Shown piece by piece: positions 9,530 through 17,337 of a stretch of 17,343 nucleotides of DNA. The DNA comes from Roseivirga sp. UBA7431. GTDB taxonomy: Bacteria; Bacteroidota; Bacteroidia; Cytophagales; Cyclobacteriaceae. Each line of letters opens with the position of its first letter. Position 1 is the first letter of the stretch. The notes below the pieces were generated by a model. That model saw nothing but the letters and a program-made list of their open reading frames with translations, did not search any database and had not been told where the DNA came from. The position numbers and the translations under genes are program-made. The DNA lies in NCBI GenBank assembly GCA_002477595.1, contig DLQN01000084.1, positions 15,110 to 32,452 of the forward strand. The letters run 5' to 3'.

Positions 9530-9534
9530 CTCGA

Positions 9535-9879
9535 TTAAAATTTAAGACCGCCTTCTCTTGCACCCTCAGCCAAAGCCTTCACTTTACCATGGTAAACGTA
9601 CCCGTTTCTATCGAATACTACCTGAGTAATTCCGTTCGCTACCGCCTTTTCAGCTAATTTCTTTCCAACTTCTTTAGATAACTCTACGTTGGTATTTTCT
9701 TTTGCACCGAGCTCAGCAGATGAAGCTGAGGCCAAAGTATGTCCCTTTACATCATCAATGATCTGGGCATATATTTTAGCATTACTCTTGAACACAGAAA
9801 TTCTTGGTCTTTCAGAAGTACCAGAAATCTTTGCTCTGATACCTTGTTTGATTCTAAGTCTACTATTCCTAACAGCCAT
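9535..9879 (-). CDS. rplR: 50S ribosomal protein L18 (uL18)
   Basis: Binds 5S rRNA together with L5 and L25-type proteins and anchors it to the central protuberance. The 114-residue length is typical. Recognisable parts are [20 protein letters not shown] (9-28), [15 protein letters not shown] (29-43) and the C-terminal [20 protein letters not shown] with final GLKF. It lies 6 bases after rplF and 5 before rpsE. Confidence 0.99.
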   Translation of the reverse strand: MAVRNSRLRIKQGIRAKISGTSERPRISVFKSNAKIYAQIIDDVKGHTLASASSAELGAKENTNVELSKEVGKKLAEKAVANGITQVVFDRNGYVYHGKVKALAEGAREGGLKF

Positions 9880-9885
9880 GATATC

Positions 9886-10440
9886 TTATTTAGCAGCAGT
9901 TTTACCGGCTTTTCTTCTAATTTGTTCACCCACGAATCTGATACCTTTACCTTTGTAAGGCTCAATTTTTCTTAGGGATCTTATTTTGGCTGCAACTTGA
10001 CCAATGAGTGCCTTATCGATACTTGTCAATGTTACAATCGGGTTTTTACCCTTTTCCATTTTAGCGTCAGTGTTAACTTCAGCAGGAACTGACATGTAAA
10101 TGTTGTGAGAGTAACCTAAGTTCAACTCTAAAACATTATTCGAAACAGCCGCCTTATATCCTACACCAACAAGTTCTAACTCTTTAGTATATCCATTACT
10201 CACACCTTCAACCATGTTGTTGATTAGTGAACGATAAAGGCCATGAAGTGCCTTATGTCTTTTTTGCTCAGTAGGTCTTTCGACACTAATTACCCCTTCA
10301 TTCACTGAAACTTTGATCTCAGGATTTACTTCCTGGCTCAATTCTCCTTTAGCTCCAGTAACTGTTACTACATTCTCAGCAGAAACGGATACTGTTACAC
10401 CATCAGGAAGATTTATCGGTTGATTACCAATTCGTGACAT
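9886..10440 (-). CDS. rplF: 50S ribosomal protein L6 (uL6)
   Basis: Two-domain protein near the factor-binding region at the base of the L7/L12 stalk. The 184-residue product starts MSRIGNQPINLPDGVTV. It has the two tandem L6 folds, with the conserved hinge region followed by ELVGVGYKA (89-97), and the C-terminal signature EPYKGKGIRFVGEQIRRKAG (159-178). It starts 13 bases after rpsH. A separate minus-strand reading frame overlapping its 3' end and rplR (9747-9965) is out of frame and not a gene. Confidence 0.99.
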   Translation of the reverse strand: MSRIGNQPINLPDGVTVSVSAENVVTVTGAKGELSQEVNPEIKVSVNEGVISVERPTEQKRHKALHGLYRSLINNMVEGVSNGYTKELELVGVGYKAAVSNNVLELNLGYSHNIYMSVPAEVNTDAKMEKGKNPIVTLTSIDKALIGQVAAKIRSLRKIEPYKGKGIRFVGEQIRRKAGKTAAK

Positions 10441-10453
10441 TCTTTCTCAGTTC

Positions 10454-10849
10454 TTAATATACGTGACACAAAACTTCACCGCCAATATGCGCTGTCCTAG
10501 CTTCTTTATCGGTCATAATACCTTTAGAAGTAGAAACGATAGCAATACCAAGGCCATTTAATACTCTAGGCATTTCGTTCGCACCAACATACTTTCTTAG
10601 ACCAGGTTTACTAATTCTCTGAATCTTAACGATTGCTGGTTGCTTAGTAGAAGGGTTATACTTCAATGCAATTTTAATGTTGCCTTGAGGTCCCACCTGC
10701 TCAAACTTAAAGTTCTGAATGAACCCTTGTGAATGAAGAACCTTTGTGATTTCCTTCTTCACCTTCGAGGAAGGAATTTCGACTATTCTATGATTCGCGC
10801 TGATGGCGTTTCTTAGTCGTGTTAAATAATCTGCTATTGGATCAGTCAT
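10454..10849 (-). CDS. rpsH: 30S ribosomal protein S8 (uS8)
   Basis: Primary binder of 16S rRNA helix 21 that organises the central domain. The 131-residue product starts MTDPIADYLTRLRNA and ends with the S8 signature STSKGIMTDKEARTAHIGGE and CHVY. In E. coli S8 is the translational repressor of the spc operon, binding its own mRNA. Here rpsH is the first gene after an unusual 154-base leader that contains a promoter and hairpins, the last ending 14 bases before this ATG. Autoregulation by S8 at that leader is an inference, not shown. No Shine-Dalgarno sequence precedes the ATG (TAATAGTTTAAA). Confidence 0.99.
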   Translation of the reverse strand: MTDPIADYLTRLRNAISANHRIVEIPSSKVKKEITKVLHSQGFIQNFKFEQVGPQGNIKIALKYNPSTKQPAIVKIQRISKPGLRKYVGANEMPRVLNGLGIAIVSTSKGIMTDKEARTAHIGGEVLCHVY

Positions 10850-10863
10850 TTTAAACTATTAGT

Positions 10864-10887
10864 GCAGTCTAGATCACTCTAGGCTAC
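10864..10887 (-). promoter_or_regulatory. Leader hairpin with GUGA tetraloop upstream of rpsH
   Basis: In the transcript GUAG pairs with CUGC (one G-U pair), a C/A mismatch follows, then CUAGA pairs with UCUAG around a GUGA loop. GUGA is a GNRA tetraloop. The helix ends 14 bases before the rpsH start codon, close enough to affect ribosome loading. The bases are read directly; any protein binding is inference. Confidence 0.6.
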
Positions 10888-10893
10888 TTTTTA

Positions 10894-10916
10894 CCTCTGA
10901 CGATATCTCTCAGAAG
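10894..10916 (-). promoter_or_regulatory. Second leader hairpin upstream of rpsH
   Basis: In the transcript CUUCUGA (complement of 10910-10916) pairs with UCAGAGG (complement of 10894-10900), seven pairs including one U-G, around the nine-base loop GAGAUAUCG. It lies 6 bases upstream of the GUGA hairpin in the same leader. No T-run follows, so it is not a terminator. Confidence 0.55.
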
Positions 10917-10940
10917 GACTTATTTTATAAAAGTTAAATA

Positions 10941-10968
10941 CCTTTCGCCCGAAAGCGGGCTGCAAAGG
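10941..10968. repeat. Palindrome at the predicted rpsH transcription start
   Basis: GCCCG (10947-10951) and CGGGC (10956-10960) are perfect inverses around a four-base centre. CCTTT (10941-10945) and AAAGG (10964-10968) extend the symmetry with a one-base versus three-base interruption. It overlaps the TAnnTTTG element and the likely start point, so the inner part would be a hairpin at or near the 5' end of the transcript. It might stabilise the mRNA or act as a DNA operator. No T-run follows, so termination is unlikely. Confidence 0.55.
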
Positions 10969-10997
10969 TACTAAATTAATTCAGATATTAAAACAAA
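10963..10997 (-). promoter_or_regulatory. Bacteroidota-type promoter inside the cluster, before rpsH
   Basis: TACCTTTG on the minus strand (complement of 10963-10970) is an exact match to TAnnTTTG. A TTTG at the complement of 10994-10997 lies 23 bases upstream, longer than the 19 bases seen at the other two promoters here. At 19 bases the sequence is TTTT, so the upstream element is less certain. The spot is in the only long non-coding gap inside the r-protein cluster, which favours a real promoter giving spc genes extra or separately controlled transcription. Confidence 0.65.
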
Positions 10998-11003
10998 AAG
11001 TGA

Positions 11004-11273
11004 TTACCAACTTGCCTTAGTGACACCTGGTATTTTACCAGCCGATGCCATCTCTCTGAAAGTCACCCTAGAGATACCGAATTTTCTCATGTATCCTTTA
11101 GGACGCCCTGTTAGCTTACATCTATTGTGTAACCTCACTGGTGAAGCGTTTCTAGGTAGTTTATCCAAACCTATGTAATCACCTTCAGCTTTAAGTTTAG
11201 CGCGCTTATCTGCAAACTTTGCGACAAGTCTCTCTCTTTTTCTTTCTCTAGCTTTTACTGCTGCTCTAGCCAT
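11004..11273 (-). CDS. rpsN: 30S ribosomal protein S14 (uS14), zinc-free form
   Basis: Small-subunit head protein that assembles late and sits near S3 and S10. At 89 residues this is the longer zinc-independent class; the zinc class is about 61 residues with two CxxC pairs. Here the corresponding region reads [20 protein letters not shown] (42-61) with a single cysteine, then [12 protein letters not shown] without cysteines. The C-terminus [11 protein letters not shown] is the family ending. It starts 2 bases after rplE and is the last gene before the 154-base break. Confidence 0.99.
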   Translation of the reverse strand: MARAAVKARERKRERLVAKFADKRAKLKAEGDYIGLDKLPRNASPVRLHNRCKLTGRPKGYMRKFGISRVTFREMASAGKIPGVTKASW

Positions 11274-11275
11274 TT

Positions 11276-11839
11276 CTAGTCGTTATTTTTTTTAGCACCT
11301 GCGAAAGGCATACCGAATGCTTTTAACAATTCGTAGCTTTCTTCATCTGTATTTGCAGTCGTAACAAAAGTTACATCCATTCCTGAAATCTGCTTAATCT
11401 TATCGATAGAGATCTCTGGAAAAATGATTTGCTCTTTGATACCTAAAGTATAGTTACCACGACCATCAAAGCCTTTATCTTTAACTCCTCTAAAGTCTCT
11501 TACCCTAGGTAAAGCAATATTCACGAGACGATCGATGAATTCAAACATTCTGTCTCCTCGCAATGTCACTCTTGCACCAATTGGCATTCCTTCTCTCAAC
11601 TTGAAGTTGGAGATTGAATTTTTCGCAATGGTAGGAACAGCCATTTGACCTGTTATGGTCGTTAACTCTTCAACACCGATGTCAACCAATTTCTTGTCTG
11701 CCACAGCTGCACCAATACCTTTATTCACGACTACCTTAGTAATCTTAGGTACTTGCATCACAGATGTGTACTCAAACTTCTCTTTTAAAGCAGGAACAAT
11801 TTCCTCTTTATATTTATTTTTTAATCTCGGACTAGACAT
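11276..11839 (-). CDS. rplE: 50S ribosomal protein L5 (uL5)
   Basis: 5S rRNA binder in the central protuberance that also touches P-site tRNA and forms a bridge to S13. The 187-residue product is slightly longer than E. coli L5. It has the family segments [14 protein letters not shown] (30-43), [15 protein letters not shown] (81-95) and a C-terminal region with [20 protein letters not shown]. Its ATG lies inside the end of rplX, an 8-base overlap, so translation of the two is probably coupled. rpsN follows after 2 bases. Confidence 0.99.
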   Translation of the reverse strand: MSSPRLKNKYKEEIVPALKEKFEYTSVMQVPKITKVVVNKGIGAAVADKKLVDIGVEELTTITGQMAVPTIAKNSISNFKLREGMPIGARVTLRGDRMFEFIDRLVNIALPRVRDFRGVKDKGFDGRGNYTLGIKEQIIFPEISIDKIKQISGMDVTFVTTANTDEESYELLKAFGMPFAGAKKNND

Positions 11840-12170
11840 TCTTGATTACCTCCCCAGACTTTTTAGCGTATCTAACTAATTTACCATTCTCGTCTGCCTT
11901 ACGGCCTACTCTTGATGCTTCTCCATTAGACGGATCTACAACCATGAGGTTAGACAAGTGAATAGAAGCCTCGGTTTTATCGATGCCACCATTCGGATTG
12001 GTTGCAGATGGTTTGATGTGTTTTGAAACAACATTTACACCTTCAACAATCGCTCTATATTTTCCAGGGTGTACTTCGAGTACCTTTCCTGTTTTGCCTT
12101 TAGAGTTTCCAGAGAGTACTTTTACCGTATCCCCTTTTCTCACGTGAAGCTTTACTGTTGATGTAGCCAT
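11832..12170 (-). CDS. rplX: 50S ribosomal protein L24 (uL24)
   Basis: Early assembly-initiating large-subunit protein near the exit tunnel opening. The 112-residue product has an N-terminal KOW motif (about 12-38) with [20 protein letters not shown] and then [12 protein letters not shown]. The C-terminal region includes [19 protein letters not shown]. It begins 2 bases after rplN; its last 8 bases, including the stop, overlap the start of rplE. Confidence 0.99.
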   Translation of the reverse strand: MATSTVKLHVRKGDTVKVLSGNSKGKTGKVLEVHPGKYRAIVEGVNVVSKHIKPSATNPNGGIDKTEASIHLSNLMVVDPSNGEASRVGRKADENGKLVRYAKKSGEVIKNV

Positions 12171-12172
12171 GA

Positions 12173-12541
12173 TTATAGTACTTCAGGAGCTAGTGAAACA
12201 ATTTTCATGAATTGCTTTTCACGCAATTCTCTTGCTACTGGACCGAACATACGAGTACCTCTCGGCTCATTATTCGGAGTCAGTAATACTGCAGCGTTAT
12301 CTTCAAATCGGATGTAAGAACCGTCTTTACGTCTCACTTCTTTCTTTGTTCTAACCACTACTGCTTTGGAGACAGTACCCTTTTTAAGGCTACTTGATGA
12401 ATGAGCTGCTTTGACAGAAACTACAATCATGTCTCCTACACTAGCGTACTTTCTTTTAGTACCGCCTAGCACACGAATACAAAGGACCTCTTTGGCACCA
12501 CTGTTATCCGCTACGTTAAGTCTTGATTCTTGCCTTATCAT
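12173..12541 (-). CDS. rplN: 50S ribosomal protein L14 (uL14)
   Basis: Highly conserved beta-barrel protein at the subunit interface; forms bridges to 16S rRNA and contacts L19. The 122-residue length is exact for the family. It starts [20 protein letters not shown]. It contains the conserved [24 protein letters not shown] region (split around 54-77), [17 protein letters not shown] (91-107) and the [11 protein letters not shown] ending. It lies 2 bases from both rpsQ and rplX. Confidence 0.99.
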   Translation of the reverse strand: MIRQESRLNVADNSGAKEVLCIRVLGGTKRKYASVGDMIVVSVKAAHSSSSLKKGTVSKAVVVRTKKEVRRKDGSYIRFEDNAAVLLTPNNEPRGTRMFGPVARELREKQFMKIVSLAPEVL

Positions 12542-12543
12542 AA

Positions 12544-12807
12544 TTATTTAGCTCTTTCGATAACTTCAATTAATCTCCAACGCTTATTCTTACTCAGCGG
12601 ACGAGTCTCCATGATCTTTACCGTATCACCGATACCGCAATCATTTTTCTCGTCATGAGCAGCAAACTTGGAAGTTTTCTTCACAAACTTGCCATAGATC
12701 GGGTGCTTCTCTCTTCTTTCGACAGTCACTGTGATGGTTTTATCCATCTTGTCACTGGTTACTATCCCGACTCTTTCTTTTCTAAGATTTCTAGTCTCCA
12801 TGCTCAT
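12544..12807 (-). CDS. rpsQ: 30S ribosomal protein S17 (uS17)
   Basis: OB-fold primary binder of 16S rRNA helices in the 5' domain, needed for small-subunit body assembly. The 87-residue product has [20 protein letters not shown] (12-31), [19 protein letters not shown] (35-53) and the [17 protein letters not shown] ending. Translation could start at M1 or at M3 (MSMETRNL); the upstream ATG is used here because it lies one base after the rpmC stop. Confidence 0.98.
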   Translation of the reverse strand: MSMETRNLRKERVGIVTSDKMDKTITVTVERREKHPIYGKFVKKTSKFAAHDEKNDCGIGDTVKIMETRPLSKNKRWRLIEVIERAK

Positions 12808-12808
12808 C

Positions 12809-13003
12809 TTATTTAGCTAATTCCTTAGCTCTTAACTCTGTTTTCAATCTTGCGATCAATTTTTTCGCCTGTCTGATCTTCATAGGATTTTCGATAGGAG
12901 AAATCGAATGAGCAAAATTCAACTTCTGAAGGCTATCCACCTCAGTTCCGATTTTTTCTTGTAGCTCCTCTAATGAGAGGGCTGCGATTTCCAAATTCTT
13001 CAT
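12809..13003 (-). CDS. rpmC: 50S ribosomal protein L29 (uL29)
   Basis: Small helical-hairpin protein at the peptide exit tunnel that, with L23, forms the docking area for trigger factor and SRP. The 64-residue length is typical. It contains [20 protein letters not shown] (9-28), [21 protein letters not shown] and then [16 protein letters not shown]. It lies 2 bases after rplP and 1 base before rpsQ. Confidence 0.98.
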   Translation of the reverse strand: MKNLEIAALSLEELQEKIGTEVDSLQKLNFAHSISPIENPMKIRQAKKLIARLKTELRAKELAK

Positions 13004-13005
13004 AA

Positions 13006-13425
13006 CTATCCAGCGTAATCTCTACGAACAACAAATTTTGTTGAAAGCGGAAGTTTTTGAGCCGCAAGTCTCAATGATTCCTTAGCTAATTCAACACTTA
13101 CTCCTGAAGATTCGAATAATACGGTTCCAGGTTTAACAACTGCTACCCAATAATCAGGAGCACCCTTACCCTTACCCATTCTCACCTCTGCAGGCTTCTT
13201 AGTAATTGGTTTGTCTGGAAAAATTCTAATCCAAACTTGACCTTCTCTCTTCATCGCTCTTGTCATCGCGATACGAGCTGCTTCTATCTGGCGGCTTGTG
13301 ATCCAACCTGGTTCAAGCGACTTAATACCAAATGTTCCAAAAGATAAGCTGTGACCTCTCTGAGCGATACCACTCACACGGCCTTTCTGCATCTTTCTAA
13401 ACTTAGTTCTCTTCGGCTGTAACAT
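13006..13425 (-). CDS. rplP: 50S ribosomal protein L16 (uL16)
   Basis: Late-assembling large-subunit protein near the A-site tRNA elbow, required for peptidyl transferase centre maturation. The 139-residue product starts [16 protein letters not shown]. It has [20 protein letters not shown] (24-43), the motif [19 protein letters not shown] (82-100) and the [15 protein letters not shown] ending. It follows rpsC after 24 bases, the second-largest gap in the S10 section, with no promoter motif seen in it. Confidence 0.99.
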   Translation of the reverse strand: MLQPKRTKFRKMQKGRVSGIAQRGHSLSFGTFGIKSLEPGWITSRQIEAARIAMTRAMKREGQVWIRIFPDKPITKKPAEVRMGKGKGAPDYWVAVVKPGTVLFESSGVSVELAKESLRLAAQKLPLSTKFVVRRDYAG

Positions 13426-13449
13426 CTTCTTTCTTTTTTAAAAAGGTGA

Positions 13450-14178
13450 TTACTTCTTATTATTTCTATTAGGCCTTCTTGCTCCTCCGCCACGTCTATC
13501 TCTGTCACCACCCATTTGGTTGGCAGCACCTACGTTTGGAGAAAGGTCCCTTTTACCGAATACCTCACCTTTGAAGATCCATACTTTGATACCAATCTTT
13601 CCGTATACAGTATCTGCTTCAGAAAGAGCATAATCAATATCAGCTCTTAGCGTATGCAAAGGAATTCTTCCGTCCTTGTACATTTCAGTACGTGCCATTT
13701 CAGCACCACCTAATCTACCTGAACATTTAATCTTAATTCCTTGAGCGCCAACTCTAGCTGCTGAAGCAATTGCTTGCTTCATGGCTCTTCTATATGAAAT
13801 TCTTGCATTTAACTGTTGTGCGATTGACTCACCCACCAATTTGGCATCTAACTCAGGACGCTTGATCTCAAAAATATTGATCTGAACATCCTTATTAGTA
13901 ATTTTCTTAAGTTCTTCTTTAATACGATCAACTTCTTGACCACCCTTACCAATAACAACACCGGGTCTAGCAGTATGCACTGTGATAGTGATTCTTTTGA
14001 TAGTACGCTCAATGATCACCTTAGAGATTCCTCCTTTAGGGATACGAGCTTGGATGTACTTTCTGATCTCTTGATCTTCAACCAATTTACTTGGGAAGTC
14101 TTTACCACCGTACCAGTTGGAGTCCCAACCTCTTACGATACCTAACCTGAACCCAATAGGATTTACTTTCTGTCCCAT
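13450..14178 (-). CDS. rpsC: 30S ribosomal protein S3 (uS3)
   Basis: Small-subunit head protein at the mRNA entry tunnel with helicase-related function alongside S4 and S5. The 242-residue product begins [21 protein letters not shown]. It has a type-2 KH domain with the GKGG loop at 77-80, followed by the C-terminal S3 domain with [20 protein letters not shown] (129-148 region). The last 25 residues are a Gly/Arg/Asn-rich basic tail ending RRPNRNNKK, probably flexible. It starts 3 bases after rplV. Confidence 0.99.
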   Translation of the reverse strand: MGQKVNPIGFRLGIVRGWDSNWYGGKDFPSKLVEDQEIRKYIQARIPKGGISKVIIERTIKRITITVHTARPGVVIGKGGQEVDRIKEELKKITNKDVQINIFEIKRPELDAKLVGESIAQQLNARISYRRAMKQAIASAARVGAQGIKIKCSGRLGGAEMARTEMYKDGRIPLHTLRADIDYALSEADTVYGKIGIKVWIFKGEVFGKRDLSPNVGAANQMGGDRDRRGGGARRPNRNNKK

Positions 14179-14181
14179 CTG

Positions 14182-14580
14182 TTATTTATCAGTTTCGTTA
14201 TTTACTTCTTCTACTACTTCAGCGGTAACCTTGGAATCGTTTTTAGAGGCGATTACCATAGTCACATGATTAGATCTTTTTCTGATTCTGTGAGCTCTAC
14301 CCTGTGGAGCAGGTCTCAATCTCTTCAGCATACGGCCGCCATCAACTCTGATCTCTTTAATATAAAGATCAGCGTCTTCGAGTCTTTCATCCTCGTTCTT
14401 GGCCTGCCAGTTAGCGATAGCAGAAAGCAAAAGCTTTTCTAATCTCGCTGCTCCCTCTTTCGCTTCGAATTTTAACATATTCAAAGCTCTATTTACCTGC
14501 TGGCCTCTGATCAAATCAGCAACCATTCTCATTTTACGAGCTGAGGTAGGGACGTTATTTAGTTTTGCTATAGCCTCCAT
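14182..14580 (-). CDS. rplV: 50S ribosomal protein L22 (uL22)
   Basis: Large-subunit protein whose long beta-hairpin lines the exit tunnel and forms, with L4, its narrow point; mutations there give macrolide resistance in other bacteria. The 132-residue product has [15 protein letters not shown] (13-27) and the hairpin segment [20 protein letters not shown] (84-103), intact in length. A short acidic tail ends [12 protein letters not shown]. Its start shares one base with the rpsS stop, which suggests coupled translation. Confidence 0.99.
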   Translation of the reverse strand: MEAIAKLNNVPTSARKMRMVADLIRGQQVNRALNMLKFEAKEGAARLEKLLLSAIANWQAKNEDERLEDADLYIKEIRVDGGRMLKRLRPAPQGRAHRIRKRSNHVTMVIASKNDSKVTAEVVEEVNNETDK

Positions 14581-14855
14581 TATCTTCTTTTATCCTTTTT
14601 TGCAATGTGACCTCTGAAATTTCTAGTAGGAGCAAACTCACCGAATTTATGACCTACCATGTTTTCGGTTACAAATACAGGAATAAATTTATTTCCGTTA
14701 TGTACAGCGAAGGTATGACCAACAAAGTCAGGAGATACCATAGATCTTCTTGACCATGTTTTGATTACTGATTTCTTACCAGAACCATTCATGGCATCGA
14801 CTTTATTTTCAAGTCTGAAATCGATATAGGGTCCTTTTTTTAATGAACGTGCCAT
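14580..14855 (-). CDS. rpsS: 30S ribosomal protein S19 (uS19)
   Basis: Small-subunit head protein that pairs with S13 and contacts the large-subunit central protuberance. The 91-residue length is typical. It contains [20 protein letters not shown] (1-20), [20 protein letters not shown] and the conserved [19 protein letters not shown] (66-84). It lies 6 bases after rplB and overlaps rplV by one base. Confidence 0.99.
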   Translation of the reverse strand: MARSLKKGPYIDFRLENKVDAMNGSGKKSVIKTWSRRSMVSPDFVGHTFAVHNGNKFIPVFVTENMVGHKFGEFAPTRNFRGHIAKKDKRR

Positions 14856-14861
14856 TGTTGA

Positions 14862-15686
14862 TTATTTCTTCTTTTTACCAATTATCATTTTGTTCGAATA
14901 CTTCTGAGGAGTACGTGTCTTCTGACCTTTAGAATAAATACCATTCCTTGATCGTGGGTGACCCCCAGATGACTTACCTTCTCCACCGCCCATTGGGTGA
15001 TCGACCGGGTTCATCACAACACCTCTTACTCTTGGTCTTCTACCTAACCATCTCTTACGGCCAGCTTTACCAAGTACAACATTCATATGCTCAGCGTTTC
15101 CAACAGAACCGATAGTTGCCATACAAGTGATAAGTATGTTTCTTGTCTCACCAGAAGGCATTTTAAGAGTAGCATACTTACCATCTCTCGCCACTAGTTG
15201 AACGTATGATCCTGCACTTCTTGCCATAGCCGCACCCTTACCAGGTTTGAACTCCACATTGTGTACAATTGTACCCAAAGGAATAGTAGCTAGTGGCAAT
15301 GCATTCCCTACTTCAGGAGCTACATTTTCACCAGACACAACGGTCTGACCTACTTGCAATCCTGCAGGAGCAATAATGTATCTTTTCTCGCCATCAGCAT
15401 AAAATAGCAAAGCTACTCTTGCAGTTCTTGACGGATCGTACTCAACACTTTTTACAGTTGCTGGTACATCAAATTTTTCTCTCTTGAAGTCGACAATTCT
15501 CAACTTCCTTTTATGACCACCACCCATGTAGCGCATAGTCATTTTACCACTGTTATTTCTACCACCGGATCTCTTCAGTGGAGCCAACAATGACTTCTCA
15601 GGAGTAGCCGTAGTTACATCGGCAAAATCAGGCGCCATTCTGTGCCTGGTTCCCGGTGTCATTGGTCTTAGTTTCTTAACGCCCAT
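14862..15686 (-). CDS. rplB: 50S ribosomal protein L2 (uL2)
   Basis: One of the most conserved large-subunit proteins, required for subunit association and peptidyl transferase activity. The 274-residue length is normal. It has the N-terminal OB-like region with [19 protein letters not shown] (43-61) and an SH3-like domain. The C-terminal signature [18 protein letters not shown] (225-242) includes H230, equivalent to the functionally important H229 of E. coli. The tail ends MIIGKKKK. It lies 11 bases after rplW. Confidence 0.99.
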   Translation of the reverse strand: MGVKKLRPMTPGTRHRMAPDFADVTTATPEKSLLAPLKRSGGRNNSGKMTMRYMGGGHKRKLRIVDFKREKFDVPATVKSVEYDPSRTARVALLFYADGEKRYIIAPAGLQVGQTVVSGENVAPEVGNALPLATIPLGTIVHNVEFKPGKGAAMARSAGSYVQLVARDGKYATLKMPSGETRNILITCMATIGSVGNAEHMNVVLGKAGRKRWLGRRPRVRGVVMNPVDHPMGGGEGKSSGGHPRSRNGIYSKGQKTRTPQKYSNKMIIGKKKK

Positions 15687-15697
15687 TGCTCTCTAAA

Positions 15698-15985
15698 TTA
15701 AATGCCGCTGTAAAAGTCAATAATTTCACCTTCAGCAACAGTTACGATTGCTTTCTTGTATGATTTCGTTCTTCCTGAAATGATCCTGGCCTTAGTATTC
15801 CTAGACTTCATTTTGCCCTGATATCTCATAGTGTTAATAGCTTCTACAGTAACACCGTACATATCTTCTACTGCCTTCTTGATCTCGACTTTGTTGGCAT
15901 CTTCATCAACGATGAAACCATACTTACCGCTCTCATTAAGACCTGATACTTTTTCCGTTACTAAAGGCTTCTTTAAAATGCTCAT
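15698..15985 (-). CDS. rplW: 50S ribosomal protein L23 (uL23)
   Basis: Exit-tunnel protein that serves as the main docking point for trigger factor and SRP. The 95-residue product has LKKPLVTEKVSGLNESGKYG (4-23), the IKKAVEDMYGVTVEAINTM segment (35-53) and a basic loop KMKSRNTKARIISGRTKSYKK (58-78). The overall pattern matches L23 despite lower conservation than its neighbours. It lies 5 bases after rplD and 11 before rplB. Confidence 0.97.
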   Translation of the reverse strand: MSILKKPLVTEKVSGLNESGKYGFIVDEDANKVEIKKAVEDMYGVTVEAINTMRYQGKMKSRNTKARIISGRTKSYKKAIVTVAEGEIIDFYSGI

Positions 15986-15990
15986 GTCGC

Positions 15991-16617
15991 TTACTTTAGT
16001 AGGTTTTCGATTTTTTCAACTGAACTCTCACTGATCAACAAGCTATCTGCATTCAATACATCATATGTACTTAATGTGTCCGCTGTTATCACTTTAGTGT
16101 TTTGCAAATTACGTGCTGAGATGACCACGTTCTTTTCTTCTTTAGAAACCACAAAAAGTGTTTTCTTATCAGATATAGAAAGTGAACTCAAAACATTCGC
16201 AAAATCTTTAGTTTTTGGAGTCTCAAAAGAGAAGTCTTCCAAAATCATAAGATTCTTATCCTTAGCCTTATATGCTAAAGCTGATTTTCTAGCAAGTGCT
16301 TTAAGTTTCTTATTCAACTTAAAACCATAGTTTCTTGGCTTAGGACCGAATACACGACCACCACCTCTGAAAATAGGAGACTTAATACTACCTGCTCTGG
16401 CTGTACCTGTTCCTTTTTGCTTTTTTATCTTTCTAGTAGATCCAGAGATCTCTGCTCTTTCCTTTGACTTGTGAGTCCCTTGGCGTTGGTTAGCCAGGTA
16501 TTGCTTCACATCTAGGTAGATGGCGTGATCGTTTGGTTCGATCGCGAAAATATCGTCAGAAAGGCTAACCTTTCTTCCCGTATCTTCTCCGCTGTTTTTT
16601 AATACTGCAATCTCCAT
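15991..16617 (-). CDS. rplD: 50S ribosomal protein L4 (uL4)
   Basis: Early-assembling protein whose extended loop reaches the exit tunnel next to L22. In E. coli it also represses the S10 operon. The 208-residue product has the globular domain in two parts and the long basic loop (about 44-100) with [37 protein letters not shown] and [19 protein letters not shown]. The C-terminal half is less conserved, as is usual. It starts 4 bases after rplC. No L4-type leader can be recognised upstream of rplC in the bases available. Confidence 0.98.
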   Translation of the reverse strand: MEIAVLKNSGEDTGRKVSLSDDIFAIEPNDHAIYLDVKQYLANQRQGTHKSKERAEISGSTRKIKKQKGTGTARAGSIKSPIFRGGGRVFGPKPRNYGFKLNKKLKALARKSALAYKAKDKNLMILEDFSFETPKTKDFANVLSSLSISDKKTLFVVSKEEKNVVISARNLQNTKVITADTLSTYDVLNADSLLISESSVEKIENLLK

Positions 16618-16621
16618 CTTC

Positions 16622-17254
16622 TTATTTCTCTAGTACTACGATTGAATTCTTAGCGCCAGGTATGGAGCCACTTATTACAATAAGATTCTTCTCAGGCACA
16701 ACCTTCATTACTTCGAGGTTGATTACCGTCACTCGATCATTACCCATTCTACCTGCCATACGAGTACCTTTAAATACTCTTGCAGGATATGAAGCACCAC
16801 CAATAGAACCAGGAGCTCTTAACCTGTTGTGTTGTCCGTGAGTAGCTTGTCCAACACCACCGAAGCCGTGTCTTTTAACTACTCCTTGAAATCCTTTACC
16901 TTTTGAAGTACCAATAGCATCAACAAAATCACCTTCTTTGAATACATCTCCAACTGTGATTTGATTACCTAACGCCACCATTCCTTCAAATTCCTCACGG
17001 AAATCTCGAAACTCAACTACGCTTTTCTTAGGAGTTGTATTGGCCTTATTAAAGTGACCTTTCAACGCATTGGGAGTATTTTTCTCCTTACGCTCTCCAT
17101 AAGCCAGCTGAACAGCTTGGTATCCATCTGTTTCCTCATTTTTTACTTGCGTTATTACGCAAGGACCAGCCTCTATCACCGTGCATGCGACATTACGTCC
17201 ATCGGCACTGTATACGCTAGTCATTCCGACTTTTTTTCCGATAATTCCAGACAT
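16622..17254 (-). CDS. rplC: 50S ribosomal protein L3 (uL3)
   Basis: One of the first proteins to bind 23S rRNA, with a loop reaching the peptidyl transferase centre. The 210-residue product begins [20 protein letters not shown] and carries the conserved stretch [20 protein letters not shown] (118-137), then [20 protein letters not shown] and [18 protein letters not shown] (160-177). It is the first complete gene of the cluster, with a consensus promoter about 50-80 bases upstream. rpsJ, which usually precedes rplC directly, does not end within the 89 bases seen here. Confidence 0.99.
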   Translation of the reverse strand: MSGIIGKKVGMTSVYSADGRNVACTVIEAGPCVITQVKNEETDGYQAVQLAYGERKEKNTPNALKGHFNKANTTPKKSVVEFRDFREEFEGMVALGNQITVGDVFKEGDFVDAIGTSKGKGFQGVVKRHGFGGVGQATHGQHNRLRAPGSIGGASYPARVFKGTRMAGRMGNDRVTVINLEVMKVVPEKNLIVISGSIPGAKNSIVVLEK

Positions 17255-17306
17255 CTTTCAATTCATTTTAAGCACTACAATCGTAGGGCTCCCGCGAAAC
17301 GGATTG

Positions 17307-17337
17307 CAAAGATAGGGATTTAATATTTCGCTGCAAA
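17307..17337 (-). promoter_or_regulatory. Bacteroidota-type promoter for the S10 section (rplC)
   Basis: On the minus strand TTTG (complement of 17334-17337) is followed after 19 bases by TATCTTTG (complement of 17307-17314). This is an exact fit to TTTG / TAnnTTTG with the same spacing as the carA promoter. The predicted start near 17300 gives a leader of about 45 bases before the rplC ATG. A short weak hairpin, CTAC/GTAG around GATT (17275-17286), lies in that leader. There is no Shine-Dalgarno sequence before the ATG (ATGAATTGAAAG). Confidence 0.75.

Noticed and set aside
9747..9965. Minus-strand 72-codon frame overlapping rplF and rplR
   Set aside because: Out of frame with two clear ribosomal protein genes that cover the same bases.
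10941..10968. Palindrome before rpsH as a terminator after rpsN
   Set aside because: No T-run follows it on either strand, and it coincides with a promoter motif.
17275..17286. CTAC/GTAG hairpin in the rplC leader as an L4 regulatory site
   Set aside because: Only four pairs; too weak to call, and it does not resemble the long S10 leader of E. coli.
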